From Telmatactis stephensoni (Eukaryota > Cnidaria > Anthozoa > Actiniaria > Isophelliidae), in contig JALIZF010001496.1 of the NCBI GenBank assembly GCA_029948255.1, positions 62,001-126,000 of the forward strand: a DNA stretch of 64,000 bases, read 5' to 3'. Under the pieces are notes generated by a model, which was given only the letters and a program-made list of their open reading frames with translations, was not told where the DNA came from and did not search any database. Positions 12,101-19,801 of this stretch are shown piece by piece. Position numbers and translations under genes: made by a program. Each line of letters opens with the position of its first letter. Position 1 is the stretch's first letter.

Positions 12101-13894
12101 TTGAGTCTCAATGCAGCCTACCTCGTCCTCTTTAAAAATCCCAGAGACAAACTACAAATGATGACGTTGGGAAAACAAATGTATCCAGGAAAAACAGACC
12201 AGTTTCTTCAAAAGTACGAGGCTGCTGTTCAGCGGCCTTACGGCTACCTGTTCGTCGATCTCAAACCCAACACCCCCGAGAGGTGTCGACTGCGTACCAA
12301 CGTTCTTCCAAATGATGCTCGTCCATCGCAGACTGGAGGTCAATCGGATGCCGTAAAGACCATCGCTAGCTTTTTTGAGCGTCAAGGGTACTTACAACCA
12401 CCCCAACTGAAAGCCATGCAGGAACTAGAAGAACAGATGGACGCCATTTTGAAAGACCCCACCCTACCTCCAGAGGTGAAAATCAAAGAATATGGTCCAC
12501 TGTTTAATCATTACCTTGCTCTACAACAACAACTCTCCAATACCGGTCCAGCGATACCGAGACTGGAACCCATCTCAACCGTATCAACATTGGTCGACCA
12601 GAGTCAGCCCCCAGCTAACGTGACGACTCCGAAAAACGTGTCTCCTACAAGTGTGACCAGTGACAGTGGTGTTGGCATGGCAACACCTAAAACACCCTCA
12701 TTCCTAGAACGCCTGACATCCAAAGTCAGAACACCTTTTAAATCTAGTGTTCCACAGGGTAGAGAGGAGATACCATCGACTCCATTAAAAGTAGACCAAC
12801 CCTCTACTTCCACTCCCATCACTCTGTCGAGCGTAGAGTTCCCTCTCACACCCCCATCCACTAAAGAAAAACCCCAAGCTGATCCCAGGTGGATACGTTA
12901 TCAAGATGAACATAAGTATAGAGGACAGGTGTTCCAACCTCCGAGACGCTCACAACGAATAAGAGCCATGATTCAGTCCATACCCGGTTGGGAAAAATAT
13001 TAAGTAGTATTTAACTCATGTATTAATTGTAACTAAAAAAAAAAAAAAGAAATTAAATGAAATAATATTCAAACATTTACTGGTGTCTTGTTGTTTAATT
13101 TATTACACTTTTTCAAATGTTTTTAGTACATTCGTAATCTTACTTTTTTTCATGTACACTCATGATCCGAGTTTAACTGTTTTGTTCTACTCAATGTATA
13201 AGTTACTTGCACTCTCCTCTTTTCGTGAAGAGCTGAACTTTATGGTCGATTTGAGTTTCAAAAACAATAGATTTGCAGATGGCCGTTTCCAAAATAATAG
13301 CCGTCACGCACCGTACGCGTCACTCATGTTTAGAAAATCTAAAATTTTGATTCTTTGTGGCCACTTTTGCTACTTCTTTAATTCTATACCATTTAAGAAT
13401 TAGAAGAATATATTAATATGATACGATTTACGATTTAGGAGGATTCAAAAGAGGGAAAAATTGCTTGCCCGGCTGGTGATTATTGCATCACCAATGACGT
13501 CATCGTACCTCGTAATCTCTGCACCGGAAACTCGCTGCGCTCGTACCCCATGATACCCCAATGTGTCGTAATATACCTCAGAAAGGGAGAGGGGTAGCCC
13601 TACCGGGCTAGAGGGGTAGCCCTTTCGGGCTCGAGGGGAAGGGGTCGTACCTCATACCCCTTATCGTACCTCACCTACCGGTGTCGCCCTGTCGGGCTTG
13701 GGGTATGGGGGGGGGGGGGGGGTGTACCGGGTGTACCGGGCGGTGAACTGTCCTTTTCCTACTACTCATCCACCCTCTACTTCAGTCTAGACGGATTATT
13801 AGTAAGCTGGCTAATGCCACTATTTTGTACTTTCAGGTATTGTGAGGGATTACTAAAAGAGATCCAATCACAGCAAGCAATGGAAACTTCATAA
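187..13894 (+). CDS. DNAAF5: Dynein axonemal assembly factor 5 (HEATR2), 3' portion, 13 exons
   Basis: HEAT-repeat cytoplasmic factor that pre-assembles axonemal dynein arms. Exons by GT/AG and phase: 187-274, 565-677, 1407-1529, 1857-2036, 2544-2737, 2992-3090, 3597-3757, 4708-4819, 5412-5508, 6161-6263, 7076-7178, 7861-7958, 13837-13894 (TAA). They encode about 509 residues, roughly the C-terminal 60% of a family protein of about 855 aa; the 5' part lies before the window. Diagnostic stretches are [16 protein letters not shown] (exon 1 here), [17 protein letters not shown] (exon 2) and the C-terminal [20 protein letters not shown], which crosses the last splice and matches the vertebrate end 'HKHR..YCE.LL..I'. 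The last intron (7959-13836) hosts a 5.4-kb Polinton-type insertion. The 2544-2737 exon is out of frame with its neighbours (194 nt; see findings). AATAA-type signals follow the stop near 13.91-13.99 kb. Confidence 0.92.
955..1100. repeat. Palindromic MITE, family P1 (AGCAGATTTCGTATGAGTG type)
   Basis: Diverged copy of a roughly 150-bp inverted-repeat element. One arm reads like AGAG(C/T)AGATTTCGTATGAGTGTGAAAC. The middle carries 'TATAAAAACATT.GAAATTCCTGCC' and CCGTGCCGTGACCGTG-like runs, and the other arm is TTTTCACAGTCATACGAAATCTACTCT. Further copies are near 1600-1710, 7545-7665, 23690-23835, 26398-26550, 43680-44150 and 53896-54035. It lies in a DNAAF5 intron. Confidence 0.65.
2544..2737 (+). 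other. DNAAF5: DNAAF5 exon with internal frame breaks
   Basis: Flanked by a good acceptor (tatcag) and donor (GAG|gtacta). Both neighbouring exons use phase 0, but this exon is 194 nt, one short of a multiple of three. The reading starts [12 protein letters not shown] in frame 0, continues best as [14 protein letters not shown] in frame +1 from 2581, and as [20 protein letters not shown] in frame +2 from 2624. Frame 0 alone reaches TAA at about 2617. Two small indels, either real or sequencing errors, would explain this. Confidence 0.6.
3940..3985. repeat. (TTG)n microsatellite
   Basis: Short imperfect run of TTG/TTC triplets in a DNAAF5 intron. A purine/pyrimidine-rich tract also lies at about 3340-3520. 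Neither looks coding. Confidence 0.8.
5033..5150. repeat. Hairpin-forming MITE in DNAAF5 intron
   Basis: The arms tctgtactctaacagatgca..gacgtcaaaatgtg and cacattttgacgtcatctgc..agagtacaga are nearly perfect reverse complements around a short loop (about 5070-5105). There is no ORF. It is probably a small foldback element. Confidence 0.7.
5548..5935. repeat. MITE family P2 (GGACACACGRTGYAAC / TTGCGCGCAACGTTGC), cluster
   Basis: Several diverged copies of an inverted-repeat family marked by ggacacacg-tgtaac and ttgcgcgcaacgttgc motifs. The same family occurs near 26613-26700, 27255-27590, 31783-31825, 32120-32290, 40735-40850 and 52735-52950. No coding capacity is seen. Confidence 0.6.
6468..6930. 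repeat. TIR element, family P3 (copy 1, diverged)
   Basis: The left arm includes gcgaaactcaccgattgatg..tgcgcgatgttcgcg. The right arm is the reverse complement (gaacatcgcccagccatcaatactagtttcg). The cleaner relative is 31826-32115, and a half copy lies at about 41830-41935. No transposase ORF, so non-autonomous. Confidence 0.6.
8344..8950. repeat. Left terminal inverted repeat of the Polinton-type element
   Basis: Matches the reverse complement of 13252-13766 with few mismatches. It is about 90 bp longer than the right TIR because a block beginning AGCCCGACAGGGCGACACCGG occurs twice (8411 and 8507, period 96 bp). Rich in short palindromes of the type tagcccggtagggcta. Similarity fades after ctgcaaatct.ttgtttt.aaactc. 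Confidence 0.9.
9214..9411 (-). CDS. Small unidentified ORF in Polinton-type element (65 aa)
   Basis: Open frame inside the element, same strand as the next two ORFs and about 0.2 kb downstream of them. It is basic and glutamine-rich at the C terminus ([18 protein letters not shown]). I recognise no domain. It could be a remnant of a longer protein or chance; the only support is its position between the TIR and a real gene. Confidence 0.3.
   Translation of the reverse strand: MGDVRINFSCKSPHPDWFKELTFKVGPQNGVSSGRGQFGGVPLKEQMRRRKLTGLQQQEEEINKI
9638..10453 (-). CDS. Polinton-associated acidic protein with Cys-rich zinc-ribbon region (271 aa)
   Basis: Intact ORF. Residues about 45-125 form a folded-looking domain ([19 protein letters not shown] ... 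LPYN ... [14 protein letters not shown]) of a kind I recall in hypothetical proteins of invertebrate virus-like transposons. Residues 131-180 are almost all Ser/Glu/Asp. Residues 181-241 hold ten cysteines, mostly as CxxC pairs (181/184, 198/201, 217/220, 238/241, plus 209 and 236), consistent with two or more zinc sites; the tail is acidic again. The start lies 57 bp below the stop of the 108-aa ORF on the same strand, so the two are probably co-transcribed. Function unknown; a nucleic-acid or virion-assembly role is inference. Confidence 0.7.
   Translation of the reverse strand: MKRARSESTDSVDSIASYTEEATFDDNDIEKVLQKLSQSIPEEKALAFLHTLSASKSILYWNSHGEMMYHERRIPVTSIAELIEYVMLPYNLDVKVPRGLKTFTQGLSEIGIDKKLIRNKRVLADLVARQPEEDETDSETSDQTSERETSESDRESVGESLESQEHSEPESSESDDEPLECHVCRDFKSFYSIPVVQCPRCLWREGYYCRDDQLVECDICSHVFAVDDHTTKVKFCRCRDCDAVHQLSLKFKKLKLMDDHDDNQEESESEL
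10511..10837 (-). CDS. Small Polinton/adintovirus-type protein, pX-like (108 aa)
   Basis: Intact ORF, first of the - strand pair. The N-terminal half is helical with H/R/L residues and a short CEVC; the middle is basic ([17 protein letters not shown]); the C terminus has a Lys-Lys-Gln followed by QRGGGF and a hydrophobic stretch. This layout (roughly 100 aa, basic centre, K-K-Q..L..Q-x-GG-F, hydrophobic end) matches a small protein common in invertebrate Polinton-like and adintovirus-like elements and likened to adenovirus core/pX proteins. The assignment rests on memory of that pattern, not a search. It lies 3' of a TAGGA satellite that separates it from the divergent ATPase. Confidence 0.6.
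   Translation of the reverse strand: MSRLIRDHFGYLYHLTNCPPHQRTLLLATASPEQVHAICEVCSNLSKGTIPVSQVQKERLRKHVDDIRELADPSVPFKTKKQTLAQRGGGFVSDIMSPLVSALKLFLF
10931..11460. repeat. (TAGGA)n satellite inside the Polinton-type element
   Basis: About 530 bp of TAGGA/GGATA pentamers with 'tatagaataggatagg' higher-order variants at 11021-11170 and a degenerate GGATGGGATAGG end. It occupies the spacer between the divergent gene pair where the promoters should be. It is not a telomere repeat. The long ORFs across it on the - strand are repeat translations. Confidence 0.95.
11519..13003 (+). CDS. FtsK/HerA (A32-like) DNA-packaging ATPase of Polinton type
   Basis: Intact ORF; an upstream in-frame ATG at 11489 would give 504 aa, the ATG at 11519 gives 494. 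I prefer 11519 because it starts directly before a C2H2 finger (C-P-M-C, then H-x4-H). Numbered from 11489, Walker A is GMTGSGKT (85-92), Walker B LMVIDDQM (157-164) with two acidic residues, and a VVFLLQN sensor strand is at 188-194. FKNPRDK and YLFVDLKP follow, as in viral packaging ATPases of the PRD1/A32 group. Residues about 340-480 are Ser/Thr/Pro-rich and look disordered; the C terminus is basic (PPRRSQRIR). The family pumps DNA into capsids, yet no capsid gene is visible here. Confidence 0.9.
   Translation: MGRTCPMCSKFVQNVSCHLSRVHKIDGPDRTRILREGKSQKGVQRFTPYPQTKPQVETKCDRFQLLHPFTALVAGMTGSGKTVWVQNLLEHAKQVIQPPPQRIVWSYSQWQPAYDRMLKTVPGIEFVKGIPHDLDEDWYFNPEINNLMVIDDQMTETSNDKRILNLFTKGSHHRNLSVVFLLQNVYFQGKIMRTLSLNAAYLVLFKNPRDKLQMMTLGKQMYPGKTDQFLQKYEAAVQRPYGYLFVDLKPNTPERCRLRTNVLPNDARPSQTGGQSDAVKTIASFFERQGYLQPPQLKAMQELEEQMDAILKDPTLPPEVKIKEYGPLFNHYLALQQQLSNTGPAIPRLEPISTVSTLVDQSQPPANVTTPKNVSPTSVTSDSGVGMATPKTPSFLERLTSKVRTPFKSSVPQGREEIPSTPLKVDQPSTSTPITLSSVEFPLTPPSTKEKPQADPRWIRYQDEHKYRGQVFQPPRRSQRIRAMIQSIPGWEKY
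13252..13766. repeat. Right terminal inverted repeat of the Polinton-type element
   Basis: Reverse complement of the left TIR with a single copy of the 96-bp block. Includes a poly-G run at about 13708-13722 mirrored by poly-C in the left TIR, which is a likely assembly-error site. Confidence 0.9.
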
Positions 13895-14264
13895 TGTTGT
13901 ATTTATTTGTGTATATAAAAAGAATTAAGTTACTAGTATTTTTAAGGCATAAAATGTGTTGTTTTGAGTACGAGTTTGCTTCCAAGAAAATTTAATAATT
14001 TTTTAAATAACAAAGGTGTATATTGCTCGTTGTGCCATTAGTTTATAGTGGGCAAAATTTGATGGAGAGAAGATAGGGAAAGGCCTAGCCCGGGGATTTG
14101 GGGGGTGGGGGGGGGGGGGGGGAATACAAATATCCGGGATACAAATATGCCTGATTTTTCCTCAATAAGATACTAACAACTTAAAAAAAGTTATAAAAAC
14201 TTTTTTTATGCAATACCCAAAGTTCAGGTAAAACAAATGGTAATATTATGGTACACCGGCATTT

Positions 14265-14483
14265 GTGATAACAAAATACCACATGCATCCGAATGAAAAT
14301 GCTCCGATACCGTATACCCCAAACCCCCTGGCTGCTCGGCCTGATAGGGATTACAAGGGTTGGTGTCACACAGTAGCCAACTACCTCTACAGCCCTCTCC
14401 ACCCTGTTCTTGGAAATGAAGTACTGATTCGGGCGCATCAGATCAAACATGAAACAACCTTTTTAACCCTCTGCACACGTTAG
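14265..14483 (+). CDS. Unassigned short open frame (72 aa), possible exon
   Basis: An open frame with clearly higher GC than its surroundings. I recognise no family, and no convincing splice partner is visible. It could be an exon of an unseen + strand gene, a piece of an old gene copy, or chance. Confidence 0.2.
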   Translation: MITKYHMHPNENAPIPYTPNPLAARPDRDYKGWCHTVANYLYSPLHPVLGNEVLIRAHQIKHETTFLTLCTR

Positions 14484-14987
14484 TGATAAACTCTTTAATG
14501 CAATTGTAAAACTCTGTCAAGATACAAGTCTTATTTTCTCTTGGATACAAGTGATTTACTCTCGAGTACATACAAAATTACTTTGATAAAAATTTCATGT
14601 TAGATTTTACACATGCAATCATTGGCGCCAGACATATCGTACACGTCGCTGGGGTGCCTCCATGTTGAATTATGTAGTCAAGGCGTTCTGTGCATGTTGG
14701 GTACTGTACCCAAATGTCATCCCATAACGGAATTTCTCTCCTAGAAAAAAGGGCGGGAAAATAAATATATTAGAACTAATATTGGTAGACTGATGAAGAA
14801 ATGACGCGAGTTGGGACAGTTTATCTGAGAGTTAGAACGCAAAGGAGAGAGAAAGGGGGCATGGAAAGATGCAGAAACAAAGAGAAACCAAGCGATAAGG
14901 AAAGAGGGCTGGGAAAATGGGAGTGTGATGATGAAGGGCATAGTCTCGGCGGGTGTGAAGACAAGGGCTAAAATGATAGTGATCTAG

Positions 14988-15272
14988 CCTGCGTTGCTGG
15001 CGGTCTGCGGTTTTTGGAATAGCTACCTGACCTTTTGACACGAGAGCGTAATTTGACATTACTCGAGCGTAGCATTCAAAACAAACAATCACTTCTTTGC
15101 ATGATTTTGATCTTGATGACAGATTCGATGGCGTCTCATTCTGACTGACGACGATTTAGCCAATCAGTAATTCCCGTTCACCAATGGACGGACAACTCGA
15201 AAACCCTCGGGCAGGCGGTCTTTCATTTCTCCCCCTCCTCCCCAAAAACCGCAGACCGCCAGCAACGCAAAG
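14988..15272. repeat. MITE with TIR GCGTTGCTGGCGGTCTGCGG
   Basis: The arms gcctgcgttgctggcggtctgcgg and ccgcagaccgccagcaacgc are reverse complements. The flanks share agtgatct, a likely 8-bp target duplication. There is no ORF. Confidence 0.75.
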
Positions 15273-15570
15273 AGTGATCTAAGTGATAACCCGTACGGCG
15301 AAGAGTATTCTTGCCCGGTAAAGACCAGATAACTTCACGGGACTATTATTTACGTGGAACATTACGAGAGAGAAATTAAAAATAACCTCCGTAAATATTA
15401 TCGGGTAAGATAAAGGTTTCTGATCCGGAATCTCAGGGTATTCAGAGTTACCTCCAGTATCAAACTCGGGGAGAAATGCGCATATCTGTAATCCAGGGAA
15501 ATAAAGGGGAGCCGATAGCCCCTGACTGTCCTGCCTCGCCCCTAACTAAAATCTCACATAAAGTTCCTAC

Positions 15571-18500
15571 CTGGTACATGTCCGGTATAGTGCGGTACAA
15601 GTCCGGTTCCTTTCTTCAGCTCGTATATAGTATGTGTTTTCACTGGTTTAATAGTAGGCCTACGTACCACAACTGGTTGGTTTTCAACCGACTTCAATCT
15701 TGCTGTTTCACTAGTGAAGTTGCACAGGGCTTTATTGGTAAGAAATGGGAACCCCATGCCCATATATCCTCGATATAACGGGACAAATCCCGTATACCCT
15801 GACATCAAGAATTTTGACGGGTCGTCGTTACTCAGAACGAAAGGGGATAGGGAGTGTTGCATTGCCTTTTTTGAGAAATACTGTTGAGGTATTCCTATAG
15901 GCTTTAGAGGAACCTTATACTTCGATACGACCCGAGTCTTTTCCGAGAGCAGTTCGGGAAGAACCTTTTTGCCTTGCTGGAGGTCGGCAATGGTTCGGAG
16001 ATTGGTCGTTTTCTTGTGATGATCAAGCTGATCGTTTTGAAAGCCTGCGATTGCACTGCGGGAGGTTTCGGCATAGGAATTGCCAAAGTAGTGTTCCGCT
16101 TTGGGAATATATCCTGTAACAAATGAAAATTAATGAAAATTATTTCAAATTTTAAAAGGAAGTGACTGGAGAGGACTGGGAACAAACGCGCGTCGCGAGC
16201 AAATTTTTGATAATAATACGCGCGTGCACGTCGAATTTAAAATATCCTCTTTTATTATACAATTGTGACGTAAATTTACCAAATAAGGTATCATTTGAGG
16301 GCCAATATGAGAAATTCGGTTTGCGTATTCGGCCCTGCATGATTGACGTCAAGGCTTCAAACCGGTTCGACGGTTTCCCGCGCGCGCTTGTTTGCAAAAA
16401 GGGCTGTTTTGATAATAAAAATACTGTTTTAAAACACAGCGAAAAAGCAATTGTATAATAAATCCTTTATTAGATATTTTCTTGTGTATTACGGGCTGAC
16501 ATTTTACTCATCGCTCGCATTTAGCCTCGCCTAAGGCTCGGCAAAATACATACGCAACTCGTAAAATATCAGCCCGTAATACACAAGAAAATATCTAATA
16601 AGTGGTATATCCGGACCTCATGCTCGGTCTGATAACATATACGTAAGGCCCTGGCTAAACAAGTAAACATGTTTCCGGAAGCATCATTAGTGCACGCATG
16701 TCTCTCAAATATTTCTCGGTTTAGCCACACAACAAGCGACAAAATTTGTTGCCGAGACACAAAACTTTTCATGTCGGACACACAAGAGCGAAGTTAGCCA
16801 CTAAAGGAAACGTGTTATTCAAAAGCGATCGCAATTTTTTGCTGCCGGTCCTTTCAACCAGACAATACCAGGAGGGCTCAACGAGCAAGAAAAATGTAAC
16901 TTGAAGTAATTTTAGACGAGAAAAAGGAAATTCCAATCTGAAAAAAAATTGAGATTTTTTTACGTTTTCATGCATTCGTACGACATTTGATGTTGTGAAA
17001 ACATGTTTTCTCACAGTTTAGCCACCCAGGAAACATTTTACGGAAACGTATTTCTGGAAACATGTTCCCTCGTTTAGCCAAAGCCCAAGTTATAAGGTAT
17101 TCTTATATCTCCTCCAAATCATTTTCTAGGAAGCGCTTTTCCAGATGTAGTTTGATGGCTATTGTCATCTTTGAGGATTCTAGCGTGCAAATCGTAAAAC
17201 AGAGCAATCTTTCAGTATCCGTTTTCTTTTTCTAGAAATGCGCTAACAAGGTGAATATGAAAGCTATTCACTATCTCTTTTCATCTTTTTTTTCCTAAGA
17301 GTTTTCCTTAGACAGTTTGACGGATTATTATCTGTCGCTGAGATCGTAAAACAAAGCAAAATGTAAATTATTAAAGCTGTTCTTATAAAGTCTCCATGCT
17401 TTCTTAACTTAGTCGCTATTTTGTTCGAAGAAGCCGTTTTTATTTCCGAGAGTTTAATGCGTGCTCGATTTTTATCTGTGAGATTACTAGCGTGCAGATA
17501 TTAAAACAAGAGCAAAAATTCCGTCATTTAGCGTTCTTTTCTTTTTCACTTGAATTGTCGATAAAAACAGGAAAGTCGGTTTGATAGTGTTTATGAACAG
17601 ACTAATTACTGCAAGGAAATAAAATAGGGACAATTGGACTAAGCGGTGTTTTGGAAATGTTGGAGTTCCTTATCAAATATAGTACATGTATACTTCATTC
17701 AATATTAAATTCCAGAGATATATATGCCATTTATCACCAGAAACTAAAAACAAATGAAATATAAAGAATAATGTCGCCAAGGACAAGGACCAACATATGA
17801 GGTCAGACAATTCAATACACTTGAAAGGCAAATGTGGTGGGTCGTCATGGCAACCAAATATAAACATTTCTTTTTTCATCGAGACTTCCTAGGAAAATTA
17901 AATATTACGGAAACAAACTATTGAAGACATAACGATGTATAGTTTTCTAAAATGAAGCGTTGTGAGGGGATAATTTAATGATATACAAACATAGGTTTTC
18001 TTTTATTTTGTGACGGACAAGAATAATGATAATCAAGAGTCATGTTTATACTTAACTTTCTCTCTCTCTAGGAATTTAGCCGGCAAAAACGAGATATGAG
18101 TGTATAAAACGCATGAAGATAAAAAGAATTTCAAAAACCCGAGATAAATTAATCGGTTTCCTTTCCCGTTAAAAAATCGAGAAGTAATCTCTAAAGCACA
18201 TCAAAACGTCACCTAATGAATACCCCAAGGCAAACACCAGGCTTACAAGAGATAAACTACACATTACAAATTCTAATTCACTTACCCGTATAACCCGGTA
18301 CCATTTGGTCGGTCAATTTTTGGTCTCCTAGACTGAATGTACGAGATGCAATGACTTGGCGTCTATTGTCTACCTTCGGTGGTTGCTCAGGTTCTATTCC
18401 TGCTAATACTGGCCTCCCTGAGCTTGCGACATCGTCGGTTGTTAGTAGACTCGAAGTCGTTCGTCCGAAAGTTTCTCCGATTTGATATTTGAACTGAGGG

Positions 18501-18720
18501 CAGTATCCACAATAGCTGAAGTATTAGAGGGCAATATCAGTTGAAGTATAGACTCGAAGAAGGTAGAATAATAAACTAATAAACTTCAATAAAGTGTGTA
18601 TTGGTTGTTGATACTTGCTTGAAGTTTTGAAAGGCTGATTTAGTATTTGAAAATGAAAGCTTACCCGGGTATATGATAGGGATCAGGAGTCATCAACGTC
18701 GATTTCTTGGTCTTACTCAT
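15571..18720 (-). CDS. Ciliary microtubule inner protein 2 (CIMIP2 / FAM166-like), C-terminal exon not found
   Basis: The family sits inside axonemal doublet microtubules. Exon 1 is 18720-18665 (ATG at 18720, MSKTKKSTLMTPDPYHIPG), exon 2 is 18515-18286 and exon 3 is 16113-15571, with matching phases. Three copies of the family's 'GY.G..P...' repeat are visible: IPGYCGYCPQFKYQIGETFG, TGYIPKAEHYFGNSYAETS and SGYTGFVPLYRGYMGMGFP followed by LTNKAL. A fourth starts at GLVPHYTGHVP, where exon 3 ends at a clean donor (CAG|gtagga). The expected continuation (a Y-x-F-x-F-G..G-like stretch) is not obvious in 13.9-15.55 kb. The region gives about 275 aa before the missing end, close to the family length. 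Residue pattern supports FAM166B-type over A or C, but not firmly. Confidence 0.85.
16469..16600. repeat. Short palindromic MITE in CIMIP2 intron
   Basis: Arms of about 32 bp, starting tattagatattttcttgtg and mirrored at 16569-16600, flank a GC-richer centre (tcgctcgcatttagcctcgcc). No ORF. The rest of CIMIP2 intron 2 (16114-18285) shows nothing recognisable. Confidence 0.85.
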
Positions 18721-18803
18721 CTTGTCTGCCTTTGAAGTAAACCTCACAAAGACAACAAGAAGACTTGTAGTGTTGATTCTACTGCGTTCTAGTGGCGTGA
18801 CAC

Positions 18804-18817
18804 GTTACCAAGCGAAC
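18804..18817. promoter_or_regulatory. Candidate X-box (RFX site) upstream of CIMIP2
   Basis: GTTACCAAGCGAAC fits the ciliary X-box consensus GTHNYYATRRNAAC at 12 of 14 positions. It lies 84 bp upstream of the CIMIP2 ATG (18720), a typical distance. The region 18721-19801 is the head-to-head intergenic space between CIMIP2 and NOS1AP and holds no other feature I can support. Confidence 0.4.
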
Positions 18818-19801
18818 CATTCTTTACATCAATTAATGACCTGTAATAACAATAGACAAATGACACGTCACCCGTTAATTAAACCTAATTAGTAATTACT
18901 AAACAAAGTTTTTGTAATCCTACAGGGATTACACCAAGAGTTTCTTTCAAAACTTCTTTTTTGATGTTAATTCGCAAAAATTCGAGAAAAGGAGAAAGTT
19001 AGTGTTGCGTGACAGAGGCGCGTCGCTTTTGCCGGGAAAAGCGCGCGTCAGAGGGATCAAAACAAGAAATTATTTCCATGGCTGGCAAAGATAAGAAATA
19101 ATAAAGACTTAATTTTGTTGCTTTTTTCAAGCAGATGAAGTCTAAACAATGACGCATAGTTTACCGGGACTTAATGAAAGATCTGGCTTAAAAATTGTAA
19201 CATAATGGACAAAGGCACTGACCCTGCTGACAGCAATGTTCAACAATTTACAGCGAACATGTGCGCGGAATAATCGAAGAAGTATCGATTGAAATACGAG
19301 AACGATATTTTTGTACAATTCTATCGTAATTTCCTGAAATCAAAGACGAGTCCTTGCAAGTTCACGACGATTAAATTACTATCCCCTCCTCACAGCCCAC
19401 AGTAAAAATACTCCTAATAGCAACGCAATTACAGAACAAACATATTAGTATTATAATTATGTTTTTCTTTTCTTTGTGTTTGTCTTTAAAATATAGTTGA
19501 TCCTCCACCAGACTTGTCTAATCAGTCTTCGGGGGTTTTCCAAGTCATAAATCAGCCAATCCCGAGCCTTTCCGACGAGCATTCTTTGAACCCGAACCGG
19601 GATCGGGATGTCATGCTTGAACGGAGACGCCTTGAGTACCGATTAGATGAAACGACACAACGGAATACCTCAACTTGAAATGACTTACGGACTTGCTAGT
19701 GTATTCAGAAGTTACACTTCTTGTGTTTTGGGATGAATGTTTACAAGTTAGTGAAGATCGCGGTGGTGTAGCGGTCAGCCCAAACCGCTACGAGGACTCC
19801 A

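Larger units (their letters stand above)
8344..13766. mobile_element. Miniature Polinton/Maverick-type element, complete with TIRs and TSD
   Basis: The outermost 26 bp at each end are perfect reverse complements, starting 5'-AGTAGTAGG and ending CCTACTACT-3'. The flanking 6-bp direct repeat is CATCCA (8338-8343 and 13767-13772). AG/CT ends, TIRs over 500 bp and a 6-bp duplication are Polinton hallmarks. Total length is 5,423 bp against about 15-20 kb for full elements. Contents are divergent: - strand ORFs at 10837-10511, 10453-9638 and possibly 9411-9214, then a TAGGA satellite, then a + strand packaging ATPase. I see no family-B polymerase, retroviral-type integrase, protease or major capsid gene. 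All ORFs are open and the TIR ends are identical, so the insertion is probably recent. It sits in the last intron of DNAAF5. Confidence 0.9.
13895..15570. other. Spacer between DNAAF5 and CIMIP2 3' ends
   Basis: Contains the DNAAF5 3' UTR, a poly-G run (14101-14122), a small GC-richer open frame at 14265-14483 and a MITE at 14988-15272. The missing last coding exon of CIMIP2 should lie here. Confidence 0.6.
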
